From Collinsella tanakaei (GTDB lineage Bacteria > Actinomycetota > Coriobacteriia > Coriobacteriales > Coriobacteriaceae), in the NCBI RefSeq assembly GCF_021531055.1, contig NZ_JADYTL010000011.1, positions 1-56,087 on the forward strand: a stretch of 56,087 nt of DNA, read 5' to 3'. Every line of letters starts with the position of its first letter. Position 1 is the first letter of the stretch. Position numbers and translations under genes: made by a program. The notes under the pieces were generated by a model, which worked only from the letters and a program-made list of their open reading frames with translations, had not been told where the DNA came from and did not search any database. This document shows, in pieces, positions 42,545 to 52,060 of the stretch.

Positions 42545-42911
42545 GAACATAGTCCCCCTCATCCCCTTGTATGCGCAGCGCTTCGACGAGCGCCCGACGG
42601 CGCGCGTCCTGCCATGCTAATGAAAGCATGTTACCGATGGATTACCGCGGCAAGTGTCACACGGAACATTCTTGCCTGCTGCCATGTGTTCGGCCCCGCC
42701 CACGGGTGGGTTCGTCACCGCTCCCCGCGCTCCTGTCGATTATGTCCGCACGGTGCGTATAATGGAGACGTTCAACAGCACGGCCCGCCGCAGCGGGCTC
42801 ACATTCAAGGACGTGCCCGTATGTATAGAACGCACTCCGCGCGCCAGGCGTGTGCCCCGCGCCGCGCGCTCGACCTGCAGCTTGGCGATGTGACACATGG
42901 GGTGGTGCGCC
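42545..42911. other. Divergent intergenic region permease/recJ
   Basis: It contains a TATAAT -10 box (42758-42763) reading towards recJ and a stem in the early transcript (GCCCGCCGC/GCGGGCT, about 42783-42799). A 34-codon frame (42821-42925) overlaps the recJ start. Nothing else recognisable. Confidence 0.45.
42758..42763 (+). promoter_or_regulatory. Consensus -10 box upstream of recJ
   Basis: TATAAT lies 149 bp before the recJ ATG. A clear -35 hexamer at 17 bp spacing is not visible. Confidence 0.4.
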
Positions 42912-42925
42912 ATGTCGTCGCTTAA
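42821..42925 (+). CDS. Possible 34-codon leader ORF overlapping the recJ start
   Basis: ATG 42821 (AAGGA 10 nt upstream) runs to a TAA at 42923-42925, overlapping the recJ ATG (42912) in another frame. The product (MYRTHSARQACAPRRALD...) is Arg/Ala-rich and unfamiliar. Such overlap would allow translational coupling. It may equally be a chance frame in GC-rich DNA. Confidence 0.3.
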   Translation: MYRTHSARQACAPRRALDLQLGDVTHGVVRHVVA

Positions 42926-45900
42926 GACCACCCGTCGCTGGACGGTCGCCCCCAACGATGCCGAGCTCGAGCGCACGCTCGCGCATGGCCTTTCCATCGC
43001 TCCGCTCGTCGCGCGCATCATGGTCGCGCGCGGCATCCGCACAGTCGAGGAGGGCAGGCTGTTCCTCACGCCGTCCCTCGAGCGCGACTGGGCCGATCCG
43101 GCCATCATCCCCGGCATGATGCAGGTCGCCGACCGCGTCGAGGCGGCGCTCGACGCGCATGAGTCCATCGCGGTCTTCGGGGATTTCGATGTCGACGGCA
43201 TCACGTCGACCTGCCTGCTCACCGAGGCGCTTCGCGCGCTTGGCGGGACGGTCCATCCCTTCATCCCGCATCGGTTCGACGAGGGCTACGGGCTTTCGGC
43301 CACGGCGCTCGAGCGCGTGGTGCGCGAGTGCTCCCCGTCGCTCATCATCACCGTCGACAACGGCATCGCCGCCCGCGCGGAGGTGGCGGCCCTCGTCGCG
43401 CGGGGTATCGATGTCGCGGTGACCGACCATCACGAGCCTGCCGACCTCGTGCCGCGGGGCGTGCCGGTCGCCGATCCCAAGCTCGCCGCCGAGAGTCCCA
43501 GCCGCGAGCTGGCCGGCGCGGGCGTGGCGCTCAAGCTCGTCCATATGCTCGGTGAGCGTCGAGGCGCGCCCGACCTGTGGCGCTCCTATACCGAGGTCGC
43601 CGCGCTGGGCACGGTGTCGGATATGATGACGCTCACCCCCGAGAACCGCGCCCTCGTCGCCGACGGTATCGAGCAGATGCGGCATACCGCGCGCCCGGGC
43701 TTCATCGCGCTGGCGGCGCTCGCACGCACCGACCTCGCCGCGATCACCGCCGATACCCTGTCGTTCTCCCTGATCCCGCGTCTGAATTCCGCGGGGCGTA
43801 TGGCCGATCCGACGCTCGCCCTCGATCTCTTGCTGGCGACCGACCCCATCGAGGCCGGGCGTCTCGCCTCAGAGCTCGAGACCATCAACCAGCAGCGACG
43901 CGATATCGAAGGTGAGCTCGCCGACCGTGCGATGGAATCGGTCGAGGCGACCTACGACGGCAGCCGTGTGATCGTGGCCGGCGGCGAAGGCTGGCACGAG
44001 GGCGTCAAGGGCATCGTGGCGAGCCGTCTGACCAGCCGCTATCACGTGCCGACGCTGCTGTTTTCCATCTCGGACGGCATCGCACGCGGCTCGGGACGCT
44101 CGGTCGGGTCGGTGAACCTGTTCGACGCCGTCGAGGCGTGCTCGGACCTGCTCATCCGCTTCGGCGGCCATGCGGGCGCCGTGGGCGTTACCGTCGAGGC
44201 CGACAAGCTCGATGAGTTGCGCGAGCGCCTGGCACAGGTGCTCGGTGCCCTGCCGCCCGAGGACTTCGAGGACACGCGCGAGGTCGCCGCGCTCGTGACG
44301 CTCGACGAGCTCGACATCGACACGATCGAGCAGATGTCGACGCTCGAACCGTTCGGCCAGGGCAACAAGGTGCCCCTGCTCGCCGCGACGGGCGTGACCA
44401 TGGCGGACCGCGCCGCCGTGGGCAAGTGCGGCGAGCATATGCGCTTCACCGCGACCGACGGCGTGTCGAGCGTGGCTGCGATCATGTTCCGCGTGCCCGA
44501 TATCGAGCGGCAGGTCGCCTGCGATTCGGTGGTCGACCTCGTCTTCGAGGCGGTGGCGGAGCACTGGCAGGGTCGCGTCAAGCCCAAGCTCATGGTCAAG
44601 GACATCCTGTGCCATACCTGCGACGACGGTGCATCCGGTCAGGACGGCGTCGACGACGATCGGCTCTTCGGGAGCCGCCGGTGCGAGGGCGCCTCCGACG
44701 CTGACGCCGACGCCGATGCCATGCCGAAGACGACGGACCCGTCCACCATGACGCTCGATGCGCCCGCGCTGCAGACGGCCAGGCGCCGTATGCTCGCAGA
44801 GCTTTCCTATGACGAGCTCACACGTACGCTCATCCACACGATGATCGGCGCCGCGTCGCCGCATCCTGCGCAAACCGAGGCCCTCGCCGCACTGGCGCAG
44901 GGGCAGGGCGTCTTGGCCATCATGGGGACGGGCCGCGGCAAATCGCTCATCTTCCAGGTCCATGCCGCGCGCGAGGCGATCCTCAACCGCCGTGCGAGCG
45001 TGTTCGTCTACCCGCTGCGCGCGCTCGTGGCGGACCAGTCCTACCACATCACCGAGGCGTTCGCCGGGATCGGCGTGGGCTGCGCGGTGCTGACCGGCGA
45101 GACGCCCGCGCAGGCGCGCGATGCCGTGTTCTCCCGTCTGGCGCGTGGCGAGCTGGACGTCGTGCTCACCACGCCGGAGTTCCTTTCGATCAACCGCGCG
45201 CGGTTCGCCCAGGCCGGCCGTATCGGGTTTCTGGTCGTCGACGAGGCGCATCACGCCGGCCTCGCCCGCTCCGGTGAGCGCGGGGCGTACCTCGACCTAC
45301 CGGAGATCCTTGCCGGCCTGCACCATCCGACGGTGCTGGCGACGACCGCCACGGCCAATGCGCGCGTGGCCGACGAGATCCGACGCATCCTGCCGCTCGA
45401 GCGCACCGTCATCGACGAGCATGTGCGCGATAATCTGCGGCTTGAAGACGAGCGCGACCTTGCGAGCAGGGAGAACCGATTGGTCTCCATCGTCGCGACG
45501 GGCGAGAAATGCGTGGTCTACGTCAACTCGCGCGACCAGTCCCGCAGCCTCGCACGGATGCTCCGCCGTCGCGTGCCCGAGCTTGCGGGGTCCATCGCGT
45601 TTTACAACGCGGGCCTCACGCGCGATGTCCGTCAGCGCGTCGAGGAGGCCTTCCGCGAAGGCGAGCTCACCTGCATCGTATCGACCTCGGCGTTCGGGGA
45701 GGGCGTGAACCTGCCCGATATCCGACATGTGGTGCTCTACCATATGCCGTTCGGCTCCATCGAGTTCAACCAGATGAGCGGCCGTGCAGGACGCGACGGC
45801 CTGCCCGCGCGCATCCACCTGCTCTACTCGACGCGCGATGCGCGTATCAACGAGCGCCTGCTCGATTGCGCCGCCCCGGAGCGAGATGAGCTCGTCACGC

Positions 45901-46277
45901 TCTACCGTGCCCTGCAGACCATGTGGCGCTCGAACCGCTCGCGCACCGGCGAGGACAGCTTCACCGCGACCGATCTGGATATCGTGCAGATGTGCTTGGC
46001 TATCGATGCACGCCGGCCCATGGAGGAGCGCGCCGTCTCCTGCGGTCTCGCGGTGTTCGAGGAGCTCGGCTTCGCACGCGTCTCCGCCGTCGGCGACGCG
46101 CGTCGCATCGCGATGGCCGATCGCCCGGGACACGTCGACCTCGCCTCATCCGTGCGCTACCTCGAGGGCATCCATGCGCGCATCGAGTTCACGGCGTTCC
46201 GCAGGTGGGCGCTCACGGCATCCGCTTCTGATATGCTTGAACGAGTGAACACACCTATCACACCGCGAATCGGGTAG
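42912..46277 (+). CDS. recJ: RecJ nuclease fused to a RecQ-like DEAH helicase
   Basis: 1121 residues. The N-terminal about 570 are a RecJ single-strand exonuclease: DFDVDG (91-96), TVDNGIAA, VTDHHEP, then RLNSAGRMADP and the DHHA1 block RFGGHAGAVGVTVEAD. After an Asp-rich linker (about residue 595-620) comes a superfamily 2 helicase: Walker A MGTGRGKS (671-678), DEAHH (777-781), ATTATAN, and QMSGRAGRDGLPARIHLL. The pair of activities RecJ+RecQ is known to resect DNA ends; here both lie on one chain. ATG 42912 follows GGGGTGG. It is 11 bp upstream of relA, in one operon. Confidence 0.92.
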   Translation: MSSLKTTRRWTVAPNDAELERTLAHGLSIAPLVARIMVARGIRTVEEGRLFLTPSLERDWADPAIIPGMMQVADRVEAALDAHESIAVFGDFDVDGITSTCLLTEALRALGGTVHPFIPHRFDEGYGLSATALERVVRECSPSLIITVDNGIAARAEVAALVARGIDVAVTDHHEPADLVPRGVPVADPKLAAESPSRELAGAGVALKLVHMLGERRGAPDLWRSYTEVAALGTVSDMMTLTPENRALVADGIEQMRHTARPGFIALAALARTDLAAITADTLSFSLIPRLNSAGRMADPTLALDLLLATDPIEAGRLASELETINQQRRDIEGELADRAMESVEATYDGSRVIVAGGEGWHEGVKGIVASRLTSRYHVPTLLFSISDGIARGSGRSVGSVNLFDAVEACSDLLIRFGGHAGAVGVTVEADKLDELRERLAQVLGALPPEDFEDTREVAALVTLDELDIDTIEQMSTLEPFGQGNKVPLLAATGVTMADRAAVGKCGEHMRFTATDGVSSVAAIMFRVPDIERQVACDSVVDLVFEAVAEHWQGRVKPKLMVKDILCHTCDDGASGQDGVDDDRLFGSRRCEGASDADADADAMPKTTDPSTMTLDAPALQTARRRMLAELSYDELTRTLIHTMIGAASPHPAQTEALAALAQGQGVLAIMGTGRGKSLIFQVHAAREAILNRRASVFVYPLRALVADQSYHITEAFAGIGVGCAVLTGETPAQARDAVFSRLARGELDVVLTTPEFLSINRARFAQAGRIGFLVVDEAHHAGLARSGERGAYLDLPEILAGLHHPTVLATTATANARVADEIRRILPLERTVIDEHVRDNLRLEDERDLASRENRLVSIVATGEKCVVYVNSRDQSRSLARMLRRRVPELAGSIAFYNAGLTRDVRQRVEEAFREGELTCIVSTSAFGEGVNLPDIRHVVLYHMPFGSIEFNQMSGRAGRDGLPARIHLLYSTRDARINERLLDCAAPERDELVTLYRALQTMWRSNRSRTGEDSFTATDLDIVQMCLAIDARRPMEERAVSCGLAVFEELGFARVSAVGDARRIAMADRPGHVDLASSVRYLEGIHARIEFTAFRRWALTASASDMLERVNTPITPRIG

Positions 46278-46288
46278 GAGGGATCATC

Positions 46289-48679
46289 GTGGAATCCTCT
46301 GTGTCGAACAAGGCTGCCGGGACGCACGCGCGGGTTCATACCAACCAGGAGGGCTCGTTGCAGCCCACCTCCGCGTTGATGCACTACACACGCGCCGACG
46401 ACCTGCCCTTCGAGATCATGGCGGACAACTACGACAAGCTCGCCAACCTCTGTCGCAAGTACATGAGCGACGACGATTGCGCCAAAGCCGAGCGCGCGTA
46501 CTGCTTCGCCGCCGAGAAGCACGCCAAGCAGAAGCGCCGGAGCGGCGAGATGTACATCAACCATCCCGTCGAGGTCGCCATCATCCTGGCCGAGCTCAAG
46601 ATGGATTGCGACGTGGTATGCGCCGCCCTGCTCCACGACACGGTCGAGGACACCGAGACGTCGCTGGCCGACGTGACCGGCATCTTCGGCGAGACGGTCG
46701 CCGAGCTCGTGGACGGCGTGACCAAGCTCACCAACATCGACGTGGACACCATGGACGAGAAGCAGGCGCTCAACCTGCGCAAGATGTTCCTCGCCATGAA
46801 CCGCGATATCCGCGTGGTCATCGTCAAGCTTGCCGACCGCCTGCACAACATGCGGACGCTCGCGGCGCTTCGCGAGGATCGCCGCCTGTTCAAGGCGCGC
46901 GAGACCATGGACGTCTATGCGCCGCTTGCCGACCGCCTGGGCATCTCGTCCATCAAGTGGGAGCTCGAGGACCTGTCGTTTTTCTATCTGGAGCCCGAGG
47001 CCTACCAGCGCATCGCACGCATGGTCGCCGAGAGCCGCGAGGTCCGCGAACGCTTCTTGGCCGAAACCATCAAGACGCTCGACGACGAGCTCAAGCGCGT
47101 GGGCATGACCGGTTACCAGATCAACGGCCGCTCCAAGCACTACTGGTCCATCTACCAGAAGATGAAACGCAAGGGCAAGGAATTCTCCGAGATCTACGAC
47201 TTGGTCGCGTTGCGCGTCATCACCGGGTCGGTGGGCGACTGCTACTCGGCGCTCGGTGCCGTGCACACCCTGTGGCATCCCATGCCGGGACGCTTCAAGG
47301 ACTACATCGCCATGCCCAAGCTCAACAACTACCAGTCGCTGCACACGACGGTCATCGGTCCCACGGCCCGTCCGCTCGAGATCCAGATCCGCACGTACGA
47401 GATGCACGAGCAGGCCGAGTACGGCATCGCCGCGCATTGGCTCTACAAGCGCTCCGGCGGCTCCAGCGCCGCCAAGTCCAGCGAGGCGCAGCGCCTGGAC
47501 GACCAGATCAACATGCTCAAGCATTCACTCGACTGGGCCGCCTCCGACGACATCGACGACGCGAAGGAGTTCCTGCACACCCTCAAGGCCGATCTCTACG
47601 ACACCGAGATCTTCGTCTTCACGCCCAAGGGCGAGGTGTTGAGCTTGCGTGCCGGCGCCACGCCGCTCGACTTCGCCTACGCGGTCCACACCGAGGTGGG
47701 CAACCATTGCGTCGGCGCCAAGGTCAACGGCGTCATGGCGCCGCTCACGCACGAGCTCGCGACCGGCGACCGCGTGGAGATCATGACCAACAAGGCGTCG
47801 CGGCCCTCGCACGACTGGCTGAACATCGTGCGCACCCCGTCGGCACGCTCCAAGATCAAGCGCTACTTCGCCGCGGTGACCAAGGACGACAACGCGACCG
47901 CCGGACGCGACATGCTCGCCCGCGATCTGCGCAAGCGCGGCTACGGCATCTCCACGCAGCGCACGACGCGTGCGCTCAACACGGTTGCCGAGCAGCTCAA
48001 CTTCAAGCAGATCGACGACGTGTTCGCCGCGATCGGTGCCGGCAAGCTCGCTGTGCGCATGGTGGGCAACAAGGTGCAGCAGATCTTGGATCCCAAGCCC
48101 GAGGCGCCCGTCAAGAAGACCGATGCCGAGTCGGAGGTCGAGCACCAGCCTGCCCGCGGCTCGAATCGTCGTCCGCGCACGGGCGGCAAGTCGAACTCCG
48201 GCGTGATGGTCAACGGCGGACAGAGCAAGGACCTGCTCGTGCGCCTCGCCCATTGCTGCAACCCCGTGTTCGGCGACGATATCGTGGGCTTCATCACGCG
48301 CGGCCGCGGCGTATCGGTGCATCGCGCCAACTGCCCCAACGTCAAGGGCCTCATGGAGCATCCCGAGCGCATGATCGACGTCGCATGGGATCGCGGTGCC
48401 GACGCGCTGTTCCAGGTCGAGATCGTGGTCGAGTGCCTCGACCGCATGGGCCTGCTCAAGGACGTGACCATCGCGATCGGCGACGCCGGCGGCAACATCC
48501 TGTCCGCCGCGACCGCGACCGACCGCGAGGGCGGCGCGACGCTGCGCTTCTTGGTCGAGATCTCGGATGCGAGCGGTCTGGAGCCGTTGTTCTCCGCCAT
48601 CTCGTCGGTGGAGAGCGTCTACGACGTGCGCCGTCTCATGCCGGGAGAGGGTAACAACACCATGAAGCGCCGCTCCTAG
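46289..48679 (+). CDS. relA: (p)ppGpp synthetase/hydrolase, RelA/SpoT homologue
   Basis: 796 residues, bifunctional RSH type. HD hydrolase domain: RRSGEMYINHPVEVAIIL and LLHDTVEDTE; synthetase domain: QINGRSKHYWSIYQKM, RFKDYIAMPKLNNYQSLHTT and EIQIRTYEMHEQAEYGIAAH. A TGS domain (FVFTPKGEVLSLRAGATPLD) and a C-terminal ACT follow. The HD motif is intact, so hydrolysis should be active. GTG 46289 follows GGAGGG. It controls the stringent response; the location between recJ and the MBL hydrolase is a familiar order in this class. Confidence 0.95.
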   Translation: MESSVSNKAAGTHARVHTNQEGSLQPTSALMHYTRADDLPFEIMADNYDKLANLCRKYMSDDDCAKAERAYCFAAEKHAKQKRRSGEMYINHPVEVAIILAELKMDCDVVCAALLHDTVEDTETSLADVTGIFGETVAELVDGVTKLTNIDVDTMDEKQALNLRKMFLAMNRDIRVVIVKLADRLHNMRTLAALREDRRLFKARETMDVYAPLADRLGISSIKWELEDLSFFYLEPEAYQRIARMVAESREVRERFLAETIKTLDDELKRVGMTGYQINGRSKHYWSIYQKMKRKGKEFSEIYDLVALRVITGSVGDCYSALGAVHTLWHPMPGRFKDYIAMPKLNNYQSLHTTVIGPTARPLEIQIRTYEMHEQAEYGIAAHWLYKRSGGSSAAKSSEAQRLDDQINMLKHSLDWAASDDIDDAKEFLHTLKADLYDTEIFVFTPKGEVLSLRAGATPLDFAYAVHTEVGNHCVGAKVNGVMAPLTHELATGDRVEIMTNKASRPSHDWLNIVRTPSARSKIKRYFAAVTKDDNATAGRDMLARDLRKRGYGISTQRTTRALNTVAEQLNFKQIDDVFAAIGAGKLAVRMVGNKVQQILDPKPEAPVKKTDAESEVEHQPARGSNRRPRTGGKSNSGVMVNGGQSKDLLVRLAHCCNPVFGDDIVGFITRGRGVSVHRANCPNVKGLMEHPERMIDVAWDRGADALFQVEIVVECLDRMGLLKDVTIAIGDAGGNILSAATATDREGGATLRFLVEISDASGLEPLFSAISSVESVYDVRRLMPGEGNNTMKRRS

Positions 48680-48788
48680 CCCAGGCCTTCCCAGGCACCC
48701 CACCTCGCCGTTCAAGCCTTCGGGCGCCGCACGCTAGGCGTGCGCCCTCGGCTTTCACGGCGATCTGGGGTGCCCGGGAAGGCCTGGG
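48680..48788. repeat. Large palindromic element 1 after relA
   Basis: Left arm 48680-48718 (CCCAGGCCTTCCCAGGCACC...) and right arm 48750-48788 (GGTGCCCGGGAAGGCCTGGG at the end) are imperfect reverse complements. Inside, GGGCGCCGCACGC and GCGTGCGCCC pair. It may terminate recJ-relA transcription. Confidence 0.75.
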
Positions 48789-48795
48789 GGGGGGC

Positions 48796-48893
48796 GGAGG
48801 TGCCCGATCTTGCCCTTCAATCGTCGGGCGCCGCACGCCAGGCGTGCGCCCTCCTCTTTCAGGGCAACCTCGGGCACCTGGGAAGGCCTGGGG
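48796..48893. repeat. Large palindromic element 2, related to element 1
   Basis: GAGGTGCCCGATCTTGCCCT pairs with AGGGCAACCTCGGGCACCT, around the same inner core (GGGCGCCGCACGCC / GGCGTGCGCCC) as element 1. A third, degenerate copy (CGCCTTGTCGCTCAAGCC...) follows at about 48902-48945. Confidence 0.7.
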
Positions 48894-49011
48894 GATGGGG
48901 CGCCCCGCCTTGTCGCTCAAGCCTTCGGACGCCCGGTAAGGCGTGATGGGGGTGGATGGGGCTCGATGTTCTCAACTGTTGGTCGCTGTATGCATACGCG
49001 AAAGGATGTCC

Positions 49012-49719
49012 ATGGAGACTGAAGATTTCACGCTCGACCTCACGCCGAGCGGTTCGGTGTCGATCGAGTGCGTGGTGAACGGACCGATCCAGACCAACAC
49101 CTACTTCGTCGTCTCGGGCGACGAGGCGGTGGTCATCGATCCGGCGTGGGAGGGCGATAAGCTTGCGCGACGGTTTGCCGCGCGCTACCCGAACGCTGCC
49201 ATCCGTGCGCTCGTGTGCACCCATGGACATGCCGACCACACGGGCGGCGTGGCGGGGATGCGCCGCGTTCTGGGCGATGCCGTGCCGTTCGTGATCTGCG
49301 AGGACGATGTCGAGCTTGCCGATCGCCATATCGATTGGCTGCGCGAAGCCTGGGGGATCGACACCGAGCGCCCGCCGGCGCCCGATCGCCTGCTCCATGA
49401 GGGCGATACGGTCGAGTTCGGCAACGTGCGCCTGCAGGCGATCGCCACGCCGGGGCACACGCCGGGCGGTATCGTGCTGTTCGGTGCCACTGAGGACGGC
49501 AACGTCGCATTCTGCGGCGACACGCTGTTCCCCGGAAGCCATGGCCGTACCGATCTGCCCGGTGGCGACGAGACCACGATCATGCACTCGCTTGCCCACC
49601 TGTTCCGGCTGCTGCCCGAAGATACCCTGTGCCTGTGCGGGCACAACGGGTCGACCACAGTCGCCGATGAGCTGGAGGACAACGCCTTCGTGCGCCGTGC
49701 GCTGCATACAGGCTACTGA
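49012..49719 (+). CDS. Metallo-beta-lactamase-fold hydrolase (glyoxalase II-like)
   Basis: 235 residues. THGHADHTGG (70-79) has the metal-binding HxHxDH; ATPGHTPGG and FCGDTLF add the His and Asp ligands and CGHNG the last His. This set matches the glyoxalase II/YcbL group of cytosolic thioester hydrolases. Substrate uncertain. ATG 49012 has AAAGGA just upstream; ATG 49006 overlaps the Shine-Dalgarno. It is separated from relA by the palindromic elements, so a distinct promoter is likely. Confidence 0.88.
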   Translation: METEDFTLDLTPSGSVSIECVVNGPIQTNTYFVVSGDEAVVIDPAWEGDKLARRFAARYPNAAIRALVCTHGHADHTGGVAGMRRVLGDAVPFVICEDDVELADRHIDWLREAWGIDTERPPAPDRLLHEGDTVEFGNVRLQAIATPGHTPGGIVLFGATEDGNVAFCGDTLFPGSHGRTDLPGGDETTIMHSLAHLFRLLPEDTLCLCGHNGSTTVADELEDNAFVRRALHTGY

Positions 49720-50045
49720 TCGGGTTGCGACCGTTGCGGCCGGCATGTATGCCGCGCTTTCGTCCCGTCGCGCGCGAGTGGTCGGATGATGGTGGCGAAC
49801 GGTTGCCGTACGCGGTGCGGATTCTGTCGATCGCGAGGTCCCCGTACGCGAATCGTGCGGGGACCTCGTTTGTGTCGAGGCGTTGAGCTGCGACTATCCG
49901 GTTGTCGTCGGGATTCTGTCGGATGCTCGTCGGATTGTTTCCAAGATCCGTCGGATGCCGCCCCGTCGGTTTCGCGACCCGACGTGCGGCTGCCGCCCGC
50001 TTCGCTAGGCTGGATGGGGAGCCGGATTCGACGAAAGGTGGCGCG
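49720..50045. other. Intergenic region after the MBL hydrolase gene
   Basis: No gene. It holds a terminator hairpin (49835-49870) and a run of degenerate CGTCGGAT-like words (about 49909-49975) of unknown meaning. Confidence 0.4.
49835..49870 (+). terminator. Terminator hairpin
   Basis: GAGGTCCCCG and CGGGGACCTC pair around a 13-nt loop and are followed by GTTTGT. Confidence 0.7.
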
Positions 50046-50726
50046 ATGGGCGGGTTCGAGGATGTGCAACAGGCGGTCATGGACGTAGCCAACGATCTGG
50101 TCGAGAGGAAAGAGACCTATCTGGAGCGGGCGATCGAGGAGTTTATCGCGCTCGTCGATCCGGCGGCCTGCCATAGCGCCCAGCCCACGCTCGAGCAGAT
50201 CACCACGGTCAACCTCTGCTTTTCGGAATGGGTGATGTTCGAGCGCCCCTTGGGGGACGATAAGACCCCGATCCGGCTCGGATACGAACGGGCGAGGCGG
50301 GAGGAGACGCCACGGAAGGCGGCGATTCTGCACGCGATCGATGAGACGCAGTTTTTCTCCCGATTCGCGATCTGCGGAAAGGACGGCGAGCGGGGGATGG
50401 CGTCGCTGCGTGACGTGCGGACCGGGGAGGCTTACGAGGTCTTCGACCCCGAGGTGTGTGCGCAACGGCGCTGGGCATCGGGGACGATCGCGCTGCGCAT
50501 CGCGTGCGTGGACGGCGTGTGGCAGACGGTCGGCCAGGTGAGGCTGTACGACCGGGCGCCCGCACCGGCAGGAGTCGTCGATGACTCCTGCGGGGTGTGC
50601 ATCGGGATCGGGCCGAACGGGATGGATGTGTGGTCGGAATCGTACTATCTGCATCTGCTGCGCGATGTGATCGGGGCGGACGGCCGCTTTCTCGAGACCC
50701 TGCGTGTTCGTGAACCCGCTACGTAG
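50046..50726 (+). CDS. Conserved-looking hypothetical protein
   Basis: 226 residues starting MGGFEDVQQAVMDVANDLVE, with a helical N-terminus and a mixed middle (TTVNLCFSEWVMFERPLG; LHAIDETQFFSRFAICGKDG) ending in a possible binding fold (GEAYEVFDPEVCAQRRW; GTIALRIACVDGVWQTVGQV). I do not recognise the family and propose no function. Codon use is like that of its neighbours, arguing for a real gene. ATG 50046 follows AAAGGTGG. It has no partner in the immediate neighbourhood; fba follows 185 bp downstream with its own promoter-like TAGACTAT. Confidence 0.7.
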   Translation: MGGFEDVQQAVMDVANDLVERKETYLERAIEEFIALVDPAACHSAQPTLEQITTVNLCFSEWVMFERPLGDDKTPIRLGYERARREETPRKAAILHAIDETQFFSRFAICGKDGERGMASLRDVRTGEAYEVFDPEVCAQRRWASGTIALRIACVDGVWQTVGQVRLYDRAPAPAGVVDDSCGVCIGIGPNGMDVWSESYYLHLLRDVIGADGRFLETLRVREPAT

Positions 50727-50911
50727 GCCTGTGGATATGCCCATCTGCAGGGTCTTTGCCCGTGTCGGCCGTGCGGGATGCCGCCTATGCAGGGATGACG
50801 CGGTACGCTACGTAACGAGTGCGTTATGCCCGGCCATTTGCTGGACGGCGTCGATTCCATCAGTGGTAGACTATGGCGAAGTATCAGAGCAAACCTACAG
50901 GGAGGTTTCGT

Positions 50912-51778
50912 ATGCTCGTCAACGCAGCAGAGATGCTCAAGAACGCCGAGGCCGGCCATTACGCCCTCGGTGCCTTCAACACCAACAATCTCGAGTGGAC
51001 CCTTTCCATCCTCCAGGCAGCCGAGGAGGCCAAGTCCCCGCTGATCATGCAGTGCACCGGCGGTGCCGCCAAGTGGATGGGCGGCTACAAGGTCTGCGCC
51101 GATATGGTAAAGGCCGCCGTCGAGGCCCTGAACATCACCGTCCCCGTCGCCCTGCACCTCGATCACGGTTCGTATGAGGACTGCTTCAAGTGCATCGAGG
51201 CCGGCTTCACCTCCATCATGTACGACGGCTCCCACGAGGAGACCTTCCAGATCAACCTCGACCGCACCAAGGAGCTCGTGGAGCTCGCCCACTCCAAGGG
51301 CATCTCCATCGAGGCCGAGGTCGGCGGCATCGGCGGTGTCGAGGACGGCGTCGCCTCCAACGGTGAGCTGGCCGATCCCGCCGAGTGCAAGCAGATCGCC
51401 GACCTGGGCGTCGACTTCCTGGCTTGCGGCATCGGCAACATCCACGGCGTGTATCCGGCCGACTGGGCTGGCCTGTCCTTCGATCGTCTGGCCGAGATCA
51501 AGGCCGAGGTCGGCGACCTGCCGCTCGTGCTCCACGGCGGCACCGGCATTCCCGTCGACCAGATCCAGAAGGCCATCTCTATGGGCGTCTCCAAGATCAA
51601 CGTCAACACCGACCTGCAGCTCGTGTTCGCCGCCGCCACGCGTGGCTACATCGAGGCCGGCAAGGACCAGCAGGGCAAGGGTTACGACCCCCGCAAGCTC
51701 CTCAAGCCCGGCCGCGACGCCATCGTCGAGCGCACCAAGGAGCTCATGGCTGAGTTCGGCTCTGTGAACAAGGCGTAG
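50912..51778 (+). CDS. fba: Fructose-1,6-bisphosphate aldolase, class II
   Basis: 288 residues. GHYALGAFNTNNLEWTLSIL at the N-terminus, PVALHLDHGSYEDCFKCIEAG (zinc-binding His/Asp), FTSIMYDGSHE, and LPLVLHGGTGIP with a further metal His are the class II signature. It cleaves fructose-1,6-bisphosphate to triose phosphates, and can take the product of FruK. ATG 50912 has GGGAGG at 6-nt spacing; an upstream in-frame ATG (50873) lacks one. Monocistronic, closed by a large hairpin. Confidence 0.94.
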   Translation: MLVNAAEMLKNAEAGHYALGAFNTNNLEWTLSILQAAEEAKSPLIMQCTGGAAKWMGGYKVCADMVKAAVEALNITVPVALHLDHGSYEDCFKCIEAGFTSIMYDGSHEETFQINLDRTKELVELAHSKGISIEAEVGGIGGVEDGVASNGELADPAECKQIADLGVDFLACGIGNIHGVYPADWAGLSFDRLAEIKAEVGDLPLVLHGGTGIPVDQIQKAISMGVSKINVNTDLQLVFAAATRGYIEAGKDQQGKGYDPRKLLKPGRDAIVERTKELMAEFGSVNKA

Positions 51779-52060
51779 CGCCTGCTCTCACACACCTGTC
51801 CGGAAAGCCCCGGAGGGTTCCCACGCGCGCGTCCTCGCCGCTTCGCGGCTGCGGGATTGCGCGCTTAGGGAAGCCCTCCGGGGCTTTCCTGCGTTTACGG
51901 GGTCGGGCGTTTCGACTTGATGGAAGAGCGGGCGAAGCTGGGCGGAGGTTGGGGTTGGGGGCGTTGTGCTGCGCTTCGCGCCCAGGGGGTGTTGGGGGTA
52001 GAATCGGGACGGTTCGGGGTTGTGACCCTGGCTTATCGGTAATGGATGCAAGGGGGAGAG
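51779..52060. other. Intergenic region between aldolase and transglutaminase genes
   Basis: No gene. It holds a long hairpin (51802-51889) and a possible TAGAAT -10 box (51997-52002) before the transglutaminase-like gene. Confidence 0.4.
51802..51889 (+). terminator. Long hairpin terminating fba
   Basis: GGAAAGCCCCGGAGGGTTCC and GGGAAGCCCTCCGGGGCTTT are near-perfect complementary arms, with a second small stem (CGCCGCTTCGCGGC) inside. The U-tract is weak. The structure resembles the large paired elements near 48.7 kb in style though not in sequence. Confidence 0.6.

Noticed and set aside
49909-49975. Degenerate CGTCGGAT words as a regulatory repeat
   Set aside because: Copies are irregular in spacing and sequence, consistent with compositional bias.
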